Below are positions 27,762-39,090 of a DNA stretch of 60,847 bases, piece after piece (the stretch's first letter is position 1; the number at the start of each line of letters is the position of its first letter). The notes under the pieces are model-generated. The model was not told where the DNA came from, did not search any database, and saw only the letters and a program-made list of their open reading frames with translations. Position numbers and translations under genes: made by a program. Source of the stretch: Halioglobus sp. (GTDB lineage Bacteria > Pseudomonadota > Gammaproteobacteria > Pseudomonadales > Halieaceae). The stretch spans positions 1 to 60,847 of the forward strand of contig JAPKAY010000020.1 of the NCBI GenBank assembly GCA_028825045.1, in the 5' to 3' direction.

Positions 27762-28658
27762 ATGAAAATCAGGCCCCGTCGCTCATTACTGTACATGCCC
27801 GGCTCCAACCCCCGAGCCCTCGATAAGGCGCGAACGCTGCCGGCGGACGGGTTAATCCTCGATATGGAGGATTCTGTGGCACCTGATGCCAAGCAGCTTG
27901 CCCGTGATCAGATCGGCGCGGCCCTGGAGGAGGGTGGCTACGGTCATCGTGAACTACTGGTCCGGATTAACGCTCTGTCATCAGAATGGGGCGAACAAGA
28001 TATGCGCGCGATCAGTAATTTTAGCGTAGCGCCCGACGCGGTCCTGATTCCGAAGATTGATACGGCGCAAGACGTAATTGCGGCGATAGAGGCGCTTGAA
28101 ACTGCTGGCTGTCCCGACAGCGTGGCGGTCTGGATCATGGCAGAGACCCCTCTGTGTATTCTAAATATAGCGGGGGTTGCCGCCGCACACCCGCGTCTAC
28201 AAGGTATGGTCATGGGAACCTCAGACCTTTCCAAGGATACGCGCGTGCGGCACACCGCTAATCGAGAGGGTTTTATAACCGCACTGAACCTCTGTGTTTA
28301 CGCTGCACGCGCCCACGGCCTGGAGATAATCGACGGCGTACAGCTCGATCTGAAGGACGATGAACTACTGCGCCACTCCTGCGATCAGGGTCGAGATTTG
28401 GGGTTCGATGGAAAGAGCTTGATACATCCGAATCAAATTGCGGCCGCTAATATTGCCTTTGCCCCAAGCGAAGCAGAGGTTGCGTCGGCTCGCAATATCA
28501 TCGAGGCCTTCGAGCAAGCCCAGTCACAGGGCAAGGGGGTGGTCGTGGTAAATGGCCGTCTGGTAGAAAACTTACATGTTGAAGAAGCGAAACGCCAGCT
28601 CGCGCTGGCAGAGGCTGTCTCTCACGTTAGCCAGGGACTAAATACTGAGCGGACGTAG
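27762..28658 (+). CDS. mcl2: CitE-like (3S)-malyl-CoA thioesterase
   Basis: A 298-residue CitE/HpcH-fold protein, shorter than Mcl1. It begins 'RPRRSLLYMPGSNPRALDKARTLPADGLILDMEDSVAPDAK' and continues 'RINALSSEWGEQDMRAI', 'VLIPKIDTAQDVIAAIEALE', 'GMVMGTSDLSKD' and 'FDGKSLIHPNQIAAAN'. This pattern is very close to the Rhodobacter Mcl2 thioesterase, which hydrolyses malyl-CoA to malate, the last step of the ethylmalonyl-CoA pathway. A CitE-like lyase is the alternative. ATG 27762 is chosen because an AAGGA site precedes it and similarity starts there. It is divergent from mcd and overlaps the next gene, on the other strand, by 21 bases. Confidence 0.87.
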   Translation: MKIRPRRSLLYMPGSNPRALDKARTLPADGLILDMEDSVAPDAKQLARDQIGAALEEGGYGHRELLVRINALSSEWGEQDMRAISNFSVAPDAVLIPKIDTAQDVIAAIEALETAGCPDSVAVWIMAETPLCILNIAGVAAAHPRLQGMVMGTSDLSKDTRVRHTANREGFITALNLCVYAARAHGLEIIDGVQLDLKDDELLRHSCDQGRDLGFDGKSLIHPNQIAAANIAFAPSEAEVASARNIIEAFEQAQSQGKGVVVVNGRLVENLHVEEAKRQLALAEAVSHVSQGLNTERT

Positions 28659-29126
28659 CTCCGGATTTTCTACACTGCAGCGCCACAACTCCTCAAACAA
28701 TTCGAGATGGCAGCGCGTGGAAGCGCGGGAATCGGGCTCGTAAAAGGCATCGTTGCCGCTTCCAGCAGGCTTATACAAAACACCGCTGGTATCACGGACT
28801 ACCACAGTGCTGCCTTTCCAGTCAGGGTGCTCTGAGAGTGTCTGTATACGTACGGTACTGGGTAATCGATGTGCCAAAAGTAGCAGCTTGTGCCCTCGAC
28901 CCACTATCGTTTGAGAATCACTAATTAGAATTCTCACTTGCGTTTGGCGACTACGCCTGGCCAGCGCACTCAATGCATCCACCAAGTCGGCACTGTCAAA
29001 CACTGAGTGATCAAGTTGGGGACTCAATAGACAAATATAGCGCGAGGCGCTTTCACAGAGTGACAGCACATATTTGTTAAAGGGCCGGGGATATTCTATC
29101 CCGGCGACAAACTCCTCATTGGACAT
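28638..29126 (-). CDS. Uncharacterised PLD-like (DUF-type) protein next to roxA-purB
   Basis: A 162-residue protein that I do not recognise with certainty. Its 'ICLLSPQLDHSVFDSADLVDALSALARRSRQTQVRILISDSQTIVGRGHKLLLLAHRLPSTVRIQTLSEHPDW' reads like the strand-helix pattern of a phospholipase D-like domain, but no HKD motif is present, so catalysis is unlikely. Comparable domains are found beside purB in Pseudomonas relatives, sometimes fused to an acetyltransferase, which is absent here. ATG 29126 is preferred over TTG 29129. It overlaps the end of roxA by 11 bases and the end of mcl2 (other strand) by 21. Confidence 0.6.
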   Translation of the reverse strand: MSNEEFVAGIEYPRPFNKYVLSLCESASRYICLLSPQLDHSVFDSADLVDALSALARRSRQTQVRILISDSQTIVGRGHKLLLLAHRLPSTVRIQTLSEHPDWKGSTVVVRDTSGVLYKPAGSGNDAFYEPDSRASTRCHLELFEELWRCSVENPELRPLSI

Positions 29127-30257
29127 CAACCACCCCGCTTTCCATGAGATACGCGAGCAGCCTGACCGTCTCCAGATCAGTCAACGCCTCCGTCAGATCA
29201 GCAGCATCCAGGCGCCAATTCTGACACAGAGTGAGCAGGCTCGGTAATATCGATACGTTGAACGGTCGGCTTTGCCCATTAGCAAATACTACAATATCTT
29301 CAGTCTCTTCCTGCCAGGCTACTTTGCTGCAGGCACGTAGTTCGACAATTTTAACTCCCGCTTTTATTAGGGCGTGTGCAGACGCTATTTCCTCGCCATC
29401 GTAAGAAGGTGGGTCACGAGGCTCTGTGACTAACTCGCCAAACCATCGCGTGTCACGGAAGCGATTCATGGCGGTCTGAAGCTGTGTTTTAGCCCGCGAC
29501 AGATCTGCGGGGCTTATTTCCCCAGCGCGCGTAACGGGCGCTCTTTGGTCATCGCGATAGAACTGATCCGGTTGCATCTCTTGGAGCAACTCATCGATCC
29601 AGCGCGAGAGCATGTCTTGAATCCTCGGAGCACGAAACCCGATGGAGATTGTCGTACATTCGGCCTGAGCGACCCCCCAATGAGCGACTCCAGGTGGCAC
29701 GTACAACATGTCACCAGGACCCAACAGGTATTCTTCGCGGGGCACGAAATCACGCAGTATGCGTAAACTCTCATGGGGCACTAACGCGCTGGTCTCGTCA
29801 CAAAACTGACCCAATTGCCACCTTCTCGACCCCTCACCCTGGAGCAGAAAGACGTCATAATTGTCGTAGTGTGGTCCGACGCTGCCGCCGGCAACGGCGT
29901 AGCTCACCATGACATCATCCACCCGCCATTGGGGAATAAAATCCATCAGCTTCCGCAGTGCAGCAACTTCTGGAATGTAATGATCCACAGCCTGCACCAA
30001 CAGTGTCCAGGGTGATTTTCGCAAGAAGTCTGATTCGGTAAATGGACCGTGAAGAAGCCGCCAGCTGCTATCGCAATGCTCGATGAGGCGTGACTCCACC
30101 GCATCCTCAAGCGCGAGCCCAGCAAGTTCATGGCTACTGATCGGCGTGCGAAAGTCAACGATGGCATTTTTGATCAGCAGAGGTTCCCGCTGCCAATATC
30201 GGGCCAGAAATAACTCTCGATCCAGATTAAGTCGCTGATCGCGGCCCAGATCTGTCA

Positions 30258-30258
<1 letters not shown>
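29116..30258 (-). CDS. roxA: JmjC-type ribosomal protein uL16 arginine hydroxylase (RoxA/YcfD family)
   Basis: A 380-residue cupin of the ribosomal oxygenase family, which hydroxylates an arginine of ribosomal protein L16 with 2-oxoglutarate and Fe(II). The iron ligands are H130-x-D132 in 'GPHYDNYDVFLLQGEGSRRWQLG' and H193 in 'PPGVAHWGVAQ'. 'WQREPLLIKNAI' near residue 22 is the typical entry motif of these proteins. The GTG start at 30258 shares its first base with the purB TAG stop (TAGTG), so translation is probably coupled. Confidence 0.88.
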
Positions 30259-32302
<2,044 letters not shown>

Positions 32303-33400
32303 TCAGATTCCTGTACTTTCAATGACGCCACCACCCAGGCATCGTTCGCCCTGATAGAACACGACGGACTGCCCGGGCGTTATAGCGCGCTGGGGATGTT
32401 CAAATTGGATTTGGTATCCCGCATCGCCGAAGCGGGAGAGGGTGCAGGCCTGGTCCGCCTGGCGGTAACGTACCTTAGCCGCACAGGCCAGTGGCAGCGG
32501 TGGTGCTTCGTCGGCGACCCAATAAATTTCTCCTGCGAGCAGTGAGGATTTAAACAGGGCAGGGTGGTCATTGCCCTGGGCCACGACCAGTATGTTGGTT
32601 GCCAGATCTTTACCCACGACGTACCAGGGCGCGTCGCGGTGCTGTGATAAGCCGCCGATACCCAACCCCTGGCGCTGTCCAATAGTGTGGTACATCAGAC
32701 CCTCATGCTGGCCCAAATGCTCACCTTCCACGCTGTGTATTTCACCCGGCTGTGCTGGCAGATACTGCTGTAAAAAATCCTTAAAGCGACGTTCTCCGAT
32801 AAAACAAATACCCGTCGAATCCTTTTTCTTTGCTGTGACCAAACCATTGTTCAAAGCCAGCTCTCGCACTCGGGGCTTTTCTATTTCACCCACGGGGAAT
32901 ATGGTTTTTTCCAGCTCAGCGTGACCCACCGCATGAAGAAAATAGCTCTGGTCCTTGTTGGGATCCAGACCCTTTAGCAGAGTACTTTTACCGTTTTCAC
33001 TGCCTAGGCGAGTGTAATGCCCGGTGGCGATATAGTCCGCATCCAACTGTATGGCATAGTCCAAAAAGGCCTTAAACTTGATTTCACGGTTGCACAAAAT
33101 ATCGGGGTTGGGCGTGCGACCTGCCTTGTATTCTGCCAGAAAATGTTCGAAAACATGGTCCCAATATTCCGCGGCAAAATTGGCGCCGTGTAGTGTAATA
33201 CCCAGCTTGTCGGCAACGGCCTGGGCATCTGCATAATCTTCCTTGGCGGTGCAGTATTCAGTTCCATCATCCTCTTCCCAGTTTTTCATGAACAGACCCT
33301 CCACGCGATAGCCCTGGTCTTGCAACAGCAGGGCTGCGACCGAAGAGTCGACACCGCCGGACATACCGACTATGACTTTGCTGGAGTGATTTAAACTCAT
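32303..33400 (-). CDS. mnmA: tRNA-specific 2-thiouridylase MnmA
   Basis: A 365-residue ATP-dependent enzyme that puts sulfur on U34 of tRNA-Lys, Glu and Gln. The PP-loop is SGGVDSSV (about 14-21). The two catalytic cysteines lie in '[11 protein letters not shown]' and '[12 protein letters not shown]'. '[33 protein letters not shown]' and '[14 protein letters not shown]' are further signatures. The ATG at 33400 overlaps the upstream Nudix stop by four bases. Confidence 0.96.
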   Translation of the reverse strand: MSLNHSSKVIVGMSGGVDSSVAALLLQDQGYRVEGLFMKNWEEDDGTEYCTAKEDYADAQAVADKLGITLHGANFAAEYWDHVFEHFLAEYKAGRTPNPDILCNREIKFKAFLDYAIQLDADYIATGHYTRLGSENGKSTLLKGLDPNKDQSYFLHAVGHAELEKTIFPVGEIEKPRVRELALNNGLVTAKKKDSTGICFIGERRFKDFLQQYLPAQPGEIHSVEGEHLGQHEGLMYHTIGQRQGLGIGGLSQHRDAPWYVVGKDLATNILVVAQGNDHPALFKSSLLAGEIYWVADEAPPLPLACAAKVRYRQADQACTLSRFGDAGYQIQFEHPQRAITPGQSVVFYQGERCLGGGVIESTGI

Positions 33401-33849
33401 GCGTGTTGTAATAGATCTAGTGGATGAGCAATGCCCTGGCGGTAGCGTTCTATCACTGCGAGCGCAAGCGGACTGCGCATGCGGGCCGATCGGGCGACGA
33501 TACTCTCATAATCGAGCCAGTGTACAGCATGAATGTCGGGGTCCAGAACGGCGTTTTCAACCGACTCAAGCGGTTCGGCAAGAAATGTTGTACGGCAGTA
33601 GGTAATGCCCGTTTGCGATGCGGTGTGCAGGGCAACGCTGAGCACGCCTGTCAATTTCACGCGCCAACCCGTCTCCTCCAGCGTCTCTCTCAGCGCAGCA
33701 TCAGCAAGTGACTCGCCTTCCTCAAGGTGTCCCGCAGGCTGATTGAACACCATTTTGCCACTAAATTTGTCCCGCTCTTCTACCATCAGGTACTTACCGT
33801 CCTGCTCAATAACACAGGCAACCGTGACATGTGGCACCCACTGTTTCAT
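33397..33849 (-). CDS. nudJ: Nudix phosphatase NudJ
   Basis: A 150-residue Nudix hydrolase. The Nudix box '[23 protein letters not shown]' keeps all G-x5-E-x7-R-E-x2-E-E-x-G positions. The N-terminus '[22 protein letters not shown]' and '[10 protein letters not shown]' match NudJ, which hydrolyses thiamine pyrophosphates and nucleoside di/triphosphates. It sits directly upstream of mnmA, the usual place in gammaproteobacteria, and overlaps it by four bases. Confidence 0.9.
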   Translation of the reverse strand: MKQWVPHVTVACVIEQDGKYLMVEERDKFSGKMVFNQPAGHLEEGESLADAALRETLEETGWRVKLTGVLSVALHTASQTGITYCRTTFLAEPLESVENAVLDPDIHAVHWLDYESIVARSARMRSPLALAVIERYRQGIAHPLDLLQHA

Positions 33850-34437
33850 CTACGGCTTTCTCCCAAATGGTTTACGGCTGGAGCTTGAGGTCGGCAAGTT
33901 AACGTTCAGTTCACGGTACTGGCCAGGCTGCAGGTCATCAAGCGACCATTGCGCGATAGTGGTACGTACCAGGCGTAATGTCGGAAAACCCACCTTAGCC
34001 GTCATGCGCCTAACCTGCCGGTTGCGCCCCTCCCGGATAGACAGTTCCAGCCAGCTATCAGGCACTGTTTTGCGCACTCGAACGGGGGGCGTTCGCTCCC
34101 ACAAGGCAGGTATGGGCAGGGGTGCGGCTTTCGCTGGCAGCGTATATCCGTCTTTCAGGTCGACCCCGCTGATGAGCCCTTGCACCGCTTGCTCATCGAT
34201 ATTTCCCTCAACCTGTACCCAATAGGTCTTCCATTGCTTATTGCGCGGGTTAGTTATTTGCTGCTGCAGGCCACCGTCATCCGTCAGTAACAGAAGTCCT
34301 TCTGAATCGTAGTCCAGCCGTCCGGCAACCCTGAAGCCTGGAGCCGACATAAAGCTTGCCAGGGTAGGACGGCCCTGATCATCTGTGAACTGGCTCAGTA
34401 CGTTGAAAGGCTTGTTAAATAGTATGATTTTGGCCAT
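33850..34437 (-). CDS. rluE: 23S rRNA pseudouridine synthase RluE
   Basis: A 195-residue RsuA/RluB-type pseudouridine synthase without an S4 domain, as in RluE. The catalytic motif is 'GRLDYDSEGLLLLTDDG' with the conserved aspartate. 'LFNKPFNVLSQFTDDQGRPTL', 'KTYWVQVEG' and 'IREGRNRQVRRMTAKVGFPTLRLVR' complete the pattern. It modifies U2457 of 23S rRNA in E. coli. It abuts nudJ and is divergent from icd with 145 bases between starts. Confidence 0.92.
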   Translation of the reverse strand: MAKIILFNKPFNVLSQFTDDQGRPTLASFMSAPGFRVAGRLDYDSEGLLLLTDDGGLQQQITNPRNKQWKTYWVQVEGNIDEQAVQGLISGVDLKDGYTLPAKAAPLPIPALWERTPPVRVRKTVPDSWLELSIREGRNRQVRRMTAKVGFPTLRLVRTTIAQWSLDDLQPGQYRELNVNLPTSSSSRKPFGRKP

Positions 34438-34582
34438 GTGATAAAGGATGTTAGTTCAATAAAATGCGTAACAACACAGGAGCAAATCACATTATCCGTG
34501 TTAAACTGCACGCCGTTTTTGCAGGCCGCTTCAAAAGAGCACATCCTGCCTTCCAGTAAACCCCGCATCTACGGAGTACATT

Positions 34583-35836
34583 ATGGGCTACAAGCATATT
34601 CAGGTTCCTTCACAAGGTGAAAAAATCATCGTTAATGAAGATAATAGCCTAACGGTTCCTGACAATCCTATCATTCCCTACATTGAGGGAGACGGTATTG
34701 GTATTGATATCAGCCCGGTCATGATAGACGTAGTAAACGCTGCAGTCGATAAGGCTTACAGTGGAAACAAAAAAATCTCCTGGATGGAAATCTACACAGG
34801 CGAAAAAGCGGCTGAGTTGTATGACGGCGACTGGTTTCCTGAAGAAACACTCGAGGCGATCAAGGAATATTCGGTCGGCATCAAAGGGCCATTGACCACA
34901 CCTGTAGGCGGTGGATTTCGCTCGCTGAATGTTGCGCTACGACAGGAACTCGACCTTTATACGTGCCTGCGCCCGGTGCGTTGGTTCGAGGGCGTGCCGT
35001 CTCCGGTCAAAAAGCCCGGCGACTGCAACATGGTTATCTTCCGTGAAAACTCTGAAGACATCTACGCTGGCGTTGAATATCAGGCGGGAACACCGGAAGC
35101 GCAAAAGGTCGTCGATTTTATTATCAATGAAATGGGCGCCACCAAAATCCGCTTTCCCAACAATGTCGGCATTGGCATTAAGCCCGTCTCTGAAGAGGGG
35201 ACCAAACGACTGGTACGCAAGGCTATTCAGTACGCCATAGACCAGGATCTGCCGTCAGTTACTTTGGTGCACAAGGGTAATATCATGAAGTTCACCGAGG
35301 GTGCTTTCCGCGACTGGGGCTACGAATTGGCCCAGCAGGAGTTTGGCGGTACATTGCTCGATGGTGGCCCCTGGGTTTCTATCAAGAACCCCAACACAGG
35401 TAATGAAATCATCATTAAAGATGTCATCGCCGATGCGATGCTACAACAGATTCTGACCCGCCCACGTGACTATAGCGTGGTAGCCACGCTGAACCTCAAT
35501 GGCGACTACCTTTCTGATGCTCTGGCGGCTCAGGTAGGCGGCATAGGCATTGCGCCGGGTGCCAATCTGTCTGACAGGATTGCATTGTTTGAAGCCACTC
35601 ACGGTACGGCACCAAAATACGCCGGCCAGGACAAAGTGAACCCGGGTTCGCTGATTCTTTCTGCGGAGATGATGTTGCGGCATATGGGCTGGAACGAGCC
35701 GGCTGATCTGATCATTGACGGTATGAATGGCGCGATTCAAAATGGCACGGTAACGTATGATTTTGAACGATTGATGGATGATGCGACGCTGCTGAGTTGC
35801 TCAGCATTTGGACAGGCGATTATTGACTCTATGTAA
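34583..35836 (+). CDS. icd: NADP-dependent isocitrate dehydrogenase
   Basis: A 417-residue homodimeric TCA-cycle enzyme of the E. coli type. '[27 protein letters not shown]' holds S114, equivalent to the E. coli serine that AceK phosphorylates. '[13 protein letters not shown]', '[14 protein letters not shown]' and '[17 protein letters not shown]' follow; the lysine-tyrosine pair in the last marks NADP specificity. It is followed by a strong terminator. AceK, isocitrate lyase and malate synthase are not in the window, which matters because the nearby ethylmalonyl-CoA genes would replace the glyoxylate shunt. Confidence 0.96.
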   Translation: MGYKHIQVPSQGEKIIVNEDNSLTVPDNPIIPYIEGDGIGIDISPVMIDVVNAAVDKAYSGNKKISWMEIYTGEKAAELYDGDWFPEETLEAIKEYSVGIKGPLTTPVGGGFRSLNVALRQELDLYTCLRPVRWFEGVPSPVKKPGDCNMVIFRENSEDIYAGVEYQAGTPEAQKVVDFIINEMGATKIRFPNNVGIGIKPVSEEGTKRLVRKAIQYAIDQDLPSVTLVHKGNIMKFTEGAFRDWGYELAQQEFGGTLLDGGPWVSIKNPNTGNEIIIKDVIADAMLQQILTRPRDYSVVATLNLNGDYLSDALAAQVGGIGIAPGANLSDRIALFEATHGTAPKYAGQDKVNPGSLILSAEMMLRHMGWNEPADLIIDGMNGAIQNGTVTYDFERLMDDATLLSCSAFGQAIIDSM

Positions 35837-35858
35837 TAATCCGTTGGTGGTAATGAAG

Positions 35859-35886
35859 GGCTCGTGGTGACACGGGCCTTTTTTTT
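35859..35886 (+). terminator. Rho-independent terminator of icd
   Basis: GGCTCGTG (35859-35866) pairs with CACGGGCC (35871-35878) over eight base pairs with one G-U, closed by a GTGA tetraloop of the GNRA type and followed by eight T residues. It begins 23 bases after the icd stop. Confidence 0.9.
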
Positions 35887-36123
35887 GCTTTTCATTGCCG
35901 CCGCAGCGAAGACGGTAATCACCCAGTTTGAATAGGGGTTTCTATGGCCTCCTGACATATTAATGTACATGTCGATTATCTGTACTTATCGACGCATCCA
36001 ACAACCATCGGTTTTTCCTACCCTTGAAAACTCGTATACTAGGTTCCATAAACAGTAGTGACTCCGCATCATAGAAACGAGAGTGCTTTAGTGAAAGTGA
36101 TCCACCAGACATGTCAATGGCGT
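35887..36123. other. Gap between icd terminator and clpS; no cspD
   Basis: About 240 bases without a recognisable gene. A TATACT hexamer at 36035-36040 could be a -10 box for clpS but lacks a good -35. In Pseudomonas a cold-shock-like gene (cspD) lies between icd and clpS; no cold-shock domain sequence is present here on either strand. Confidence 0.5.
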
Positions 36124-36447
36124 ATGAGCAAGGAGGACGAGGATTCCGCTGGTGGTCTCGCCCTGCAGGAATCGAAGCCTGAACTTAAACGCCCTCCACT
36201 GTTCAAAGTAGTATTGATCAACGATGACTACACGCCCATGGAATTCGTGGTTGAAGTGCTAGAGGTCTTTTTCCGTATGAATCGGGAACAGGCGACCCAT
36301 GTTATGCTAACCGTGCATACACAGGGAAAAGGCGTCTGTGGCATATTTACTCGGGATATTGCCGAAACCAAGGCGGCCCAGGTTAACCAGTATGCTCGTG
36401 AAAATGAGCATCCCTTATTGTGTGAAATCGAGGCGTCGGAGGGGTAA
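36124..36447 (+). CDS. clpS: ATP-dependent Clp protease adaptor ClpS
   Basis: A 107-residue adaptor that delivers N-degron substrates to ClpAP. The core '[61 protein letters not shown]' carries the D-D-Y-T-P-M-E-F segment lining the N-end residue pocket. ATG 36124 gives the normal length; an upstream in-frame GTG (36058) would add 22 residues unlike the family. clpA follows after 18 bases. The genes for both aminoacyl-transferases of the N-degron pathway lie just downstream. Confidence 0.93.
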   Translation: MSKEDEDSAGGLALQESKPELKRPPLFKVVLINDDYTPMEFVVEVLEVFFRMNREQATHVMLTVHTQGKGVCGIFTRDIAETKAAQVNQYARENEHPLLCEIEASEG

Positions 36448-36465
36448 CCCCCAGGAGCAGTATCC

Positions 36466-38748
36466 ATGTTAAGCAAAGACCTGGAACAGACGTTAAATGA
36501 CGCGTTCCGCGGCGCCAGAGCCAAACGTCACGAATTTATGACGGTGGAGCACCTGTTACTGGCGCTACTGGATAACAATGATGCAATCCAGGTATTAAAA
36601 GCTTGTGGCGCCGACATTGGCTCCCTGCGGGGTGATCTCGTGGAGTTTGTAGACGCCACGACGCCGCTTATTCCCGAAGATGAGGAGCAGCGTGATACAC
36701 AACCGACGCTCGGTTTTCAGCGTGTATTGCAGCGCGCGGTGTTTCATGTGCAGTCATCTGGTAAGAATGAGGTTACCGGCGCTAACGTGCTCGTAGCGAT
36801 TTTTAGCGAACAGGAAAGCCAGGCGGTATTTTTCCTGAAGGCCCAGAATGTTGCGCGTTTGGACGTCGTAAATTACATGACCCACGGCATTTCCAAGGTT
36901 GCTAACGAGGGTGACGGAGCAGAGCCTGGACAACCTGGCGGCGACGACAGTCAGGGAGAGAGTGGTGAAGGCAATCCATTGGACAGCTTTTCCACTAACC
37001 TCAATCTCGAGGCCGCTGCCGGCAATATCGATCCGCTCATTGGTCGCCTGCATGAAGTTGAAAGGGTCGCGCAAATTTTGTCGCGCAGACGCAAGAACAA
37101 TCCCCTGCTAGTGGGTGAATCTGGTGTGGGGAAAACCGCTATTGTGGAAGGGTTGGCGAAAAAGATTGTCGATGGAGAAGTGCCGGATATCCTCAAAGAT
37201 GCGGTGGTGTACTCATTGGATCTTGGTGCTCTGTTGGCGGGCACTAAATACCGCGGCGATTTTGAAAAGCGGTTCAAAGGCCTGCTATCGGAACTTAAAA
37301 AGCGTGATCATGCCATTTTATTTATCGATGAAGTGCACACTATCATTGGCGCCGGAGCCGCATCTGGCGGCGTCATGGATGCCAGTAATTTGCTCAAGCC
37401 ATTGCTAAGCTCTGGCAAGTTGCGCTGCATCGGATCCACTACGTTTCATGAATACCGCGGTATTTTCGATAAGGACAAGGCCCTGAGCCGTCGCTTTCAA
37501 AAGATTGACGTAATGGAGCCCAGTCCTGACGATGCCTACAAGATACTGAAGGGCCTGAAATCCCGTTTTGAGGAACATCACGGCTTGCGCTACACGGACC
37601 GCGCGTTGCGCGTCGCTACCGATCTCTCCGATCGTTATATTAATGACCGGTTCCTGCCCGATAAGGCGATTGATGTAATTGACGAGGCGGGTGCCTACCA
37701 GCAACTGTTGCCGGCTTCCAAACGTAAAAAGACCATCGGTGTCGGCGAGATAGAATCGGTAGTGGCCAAAATCGCTCGTATTCCTCCAAAAACAGTCAGC
37801 TCCAATGACAAGGAGACCCTGCAGAAACTCGAAGCAAATTTGCAGATGGTGGTATTCGGACAGGACGCAGCCATCAGCAGCCTGGCAACCTCTATCAAGC
37901 TGGCCCGCGCAGGACTGCGCGCCGGGGAAAAGCCAATAGGATCTTTTCTGCTGGCCGGTCCTACCGGAGTAGGGAAGACGGAGGTCACCCGTCAGCTCGC
38001 AGGCATTCTTGGACTGGAGCTTATCCGCTTCGATATGTCGGAGTATATGGAACGGCATACAGTATCGCGCCTGATAGGTGCACCTCCTGGTTACGTGGGC
38101 TTTGATCAAGGCGGCCTGCTAACAGATGCCGTCACCCAGCATCCGCATTGTGTGGTGCTACTCGATGAGGTCGAAAAAGCACATCCCGACGTGTTCAATC
38201 TCCTTTTGCAGGTTATGGATCATGGCACGTTGACAGACAACAACGGTCGTAAAGCAGATTTCCGCAATGTCATCCTGGTAATGACGACCAATGCCGGCGC
38301 AGAGAGTATCAGTCGCCGCACCATTGGCTTTACAAGCCAGGATCACAGTACCGACGGAATGGAAGCTATCAATCGAATGTTTACGCCGGAATTCCGCAAC
38401 CGCCTTGACAGCATTGTGCAATTCCAGCCGCTGGCGGAAGACGTTATCTTCACCGTGGTGGACAAATTCCTCACCGAATTACAGTGTCAGTTGGATGAAA
38501 AACGCGTCACTCTGGATGTGGATGTCGACGCACGCTTGTGGCTGGTAGAGCGCGGATACGATATTCACATGGGCGCACGCCCGATGGAACGTACCATTCA
38601 AGAGTACATTAAGAAGCCGCTAGCTGAATTAGTGTTGTTTGGATCACTAGCGCGGTCCGGTGGCACTGCACTAGTGCGCTACAACAAGGCGGAGGATAAA
38701 CTTGAAGTGACGGTGCAAGAGGAAGAGGCTGAGCTCGAAAAAAGCTAA
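36466..38748 (+). CDS. clpA: Clp protease ATP-binding subunit ClpA
   Basis: A 760-residue AAA+ unfoldase. The N-domain 'LSKDLEQTLNDAFRGARAKRHEFMTVEHLLLALL' binds ClpS. Walker A motifs are GESGVGKT (217-224) and GPTGVGKT (498-505), with DEVH and DEVEKAHPD boxes. 'RTIGF' near residue 622 is the ClpP-docking loop. It has no ClpB-type middle domain. An AGGAG site precedes the ATG. Its stop codon lies inside the terminator stem of the opposing infA transcript. Confidence 0.96.
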   Translation: MLSKDLEQTLNDAFRGARAKRHEFMTVEHLLLALLDNNDAIQVLKACGADIGSLRGDLVEFVDATTPLIPEDEEQRDTQPTLGFQRVLQRAVFHVQSSGKNEVTGANVLVAIFSEQESQAVFFLKAQNVARLDVVNYMTHGISKVANEGDGAEPGQPGGDDSQGESGEGNPLDSFSTNLNLEAAAGNIDPLIGRLHEVERVAQILSRRRKNNPLLVGESGVGKTAIVEGLAKKIVDGEVPDILKDAVVYSLDLGALLAGTKYRGDFEKRFKGLLSELKKRDHAILFIDEVHTIIGAGAASGGVMDASNLLKPLLSSGKLRCIGSTTFHEYRGIFDKDKALSRRFQKIDVMEPSPDDAYKILKGLKSRFEEHHGLRYTDRALRVATDLSDRYINDRFLPDKAIDVIDEAGAYQQLLPASKRKKTIGVGEIESVVAKIARIPPKTVSSNDKETLQKLEANLQMVVFGQDAAISSLATSIKLARAGLRAGEKPIGSFLLAGPTGVGKTEVTRQLAGILGLELIRFDMSEYMERHTVSRLIGAPPGYVGFDQGGLLTDAVTQHPHCVVLLDEVEKAHPDVFNLLLQVMDHGTLTDNNGRKADFRNVILVMTTNAGAESISRRTIGFTSQDHSTDGMEAINRMFTPEFRNRLDSIVQFQPLAEDVIFTVVDKFLTELQCQLDEKRVTLDVDVDARLWLVERGYDIHMGARPMERTIQEYIKKPLAELVLFGSLARSGGTALVRYNKAEDKLEVTVQEEEAELEKS

Positions 38749-38763
38749 GCAGTACTTAGCCTT
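38738..38763 (-). terminator. Rho-independent terminator of infA, overlapping the clpA stop
   Basis: On the minus strand GCTAAG and CTTAGC (38744-38760) enclose a five-base loop. The stem can grow by three more pairs including a G-U, and six T residues follow (the A-run 38738-38743). It ends the leftward infA transcript. The plus-strand copy lacks a T-run, so clpA transcription is not obviously ended here. The clpA TAA (38746-38748) is part of the stem. Confidence 0.85.
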
Positions 38764-38777
38764 CGCGTAATCGGTGC

Positions 38778-38996
38778 TTATCGTTCGCGGTAGGTGATAC
38801 GTCCCTTGGACAGATCGTAGGGCGTGAGCTCCACGCGAACTTTGTCACCGGTGAGTATGCGGATATAGTTCTTGCGCATTTTGCCGGAAATATGCGCGGT
38901 CACCACATGGCCGTTTTCCAACTCCACTCTGAAAGTGGTGTTGGGCAGGGTGTCAATTACCTCACCCTCCATTTCAATTTGGTCTTCTTTTGCCAT
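38778..38996 (-). CDS. infA: Translation initiation factor IF-1
   Basis: A 72-residue OB-fold protein: '[72 protein letters not shown]' is IF-1 throughout. It binds the ribosomal A site during initiation. ATG 38996 is the family start. The 122-base leader region upstream contains a run of nine C residues on the coding strand, and a good terminator follows the gene. Confidence 0.97.
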   Translation of the reverse strand: MAKEDQIEMEGEVIDTLPNTTFRVELENGHVVTAHISGKMRKNYIRILTGDKVRVELTPYDLSKGRITYRER

Positions 38997-39090
38997 CAGG
39001 CGGCAATCCTCGCTCATTAAAGAGGCCGCATTCTGCCTGAAACTCGGCCTTAGTGCTAGGGTAATCTGTCGCCAATCGGGGCTGAATGGT

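Noticed and set aside
37405..38109. A 234-codon open frame antisense to clpA
   Set aside because: It lies wholly within the conserved ClpA AAA+ region and resembles no protein family.
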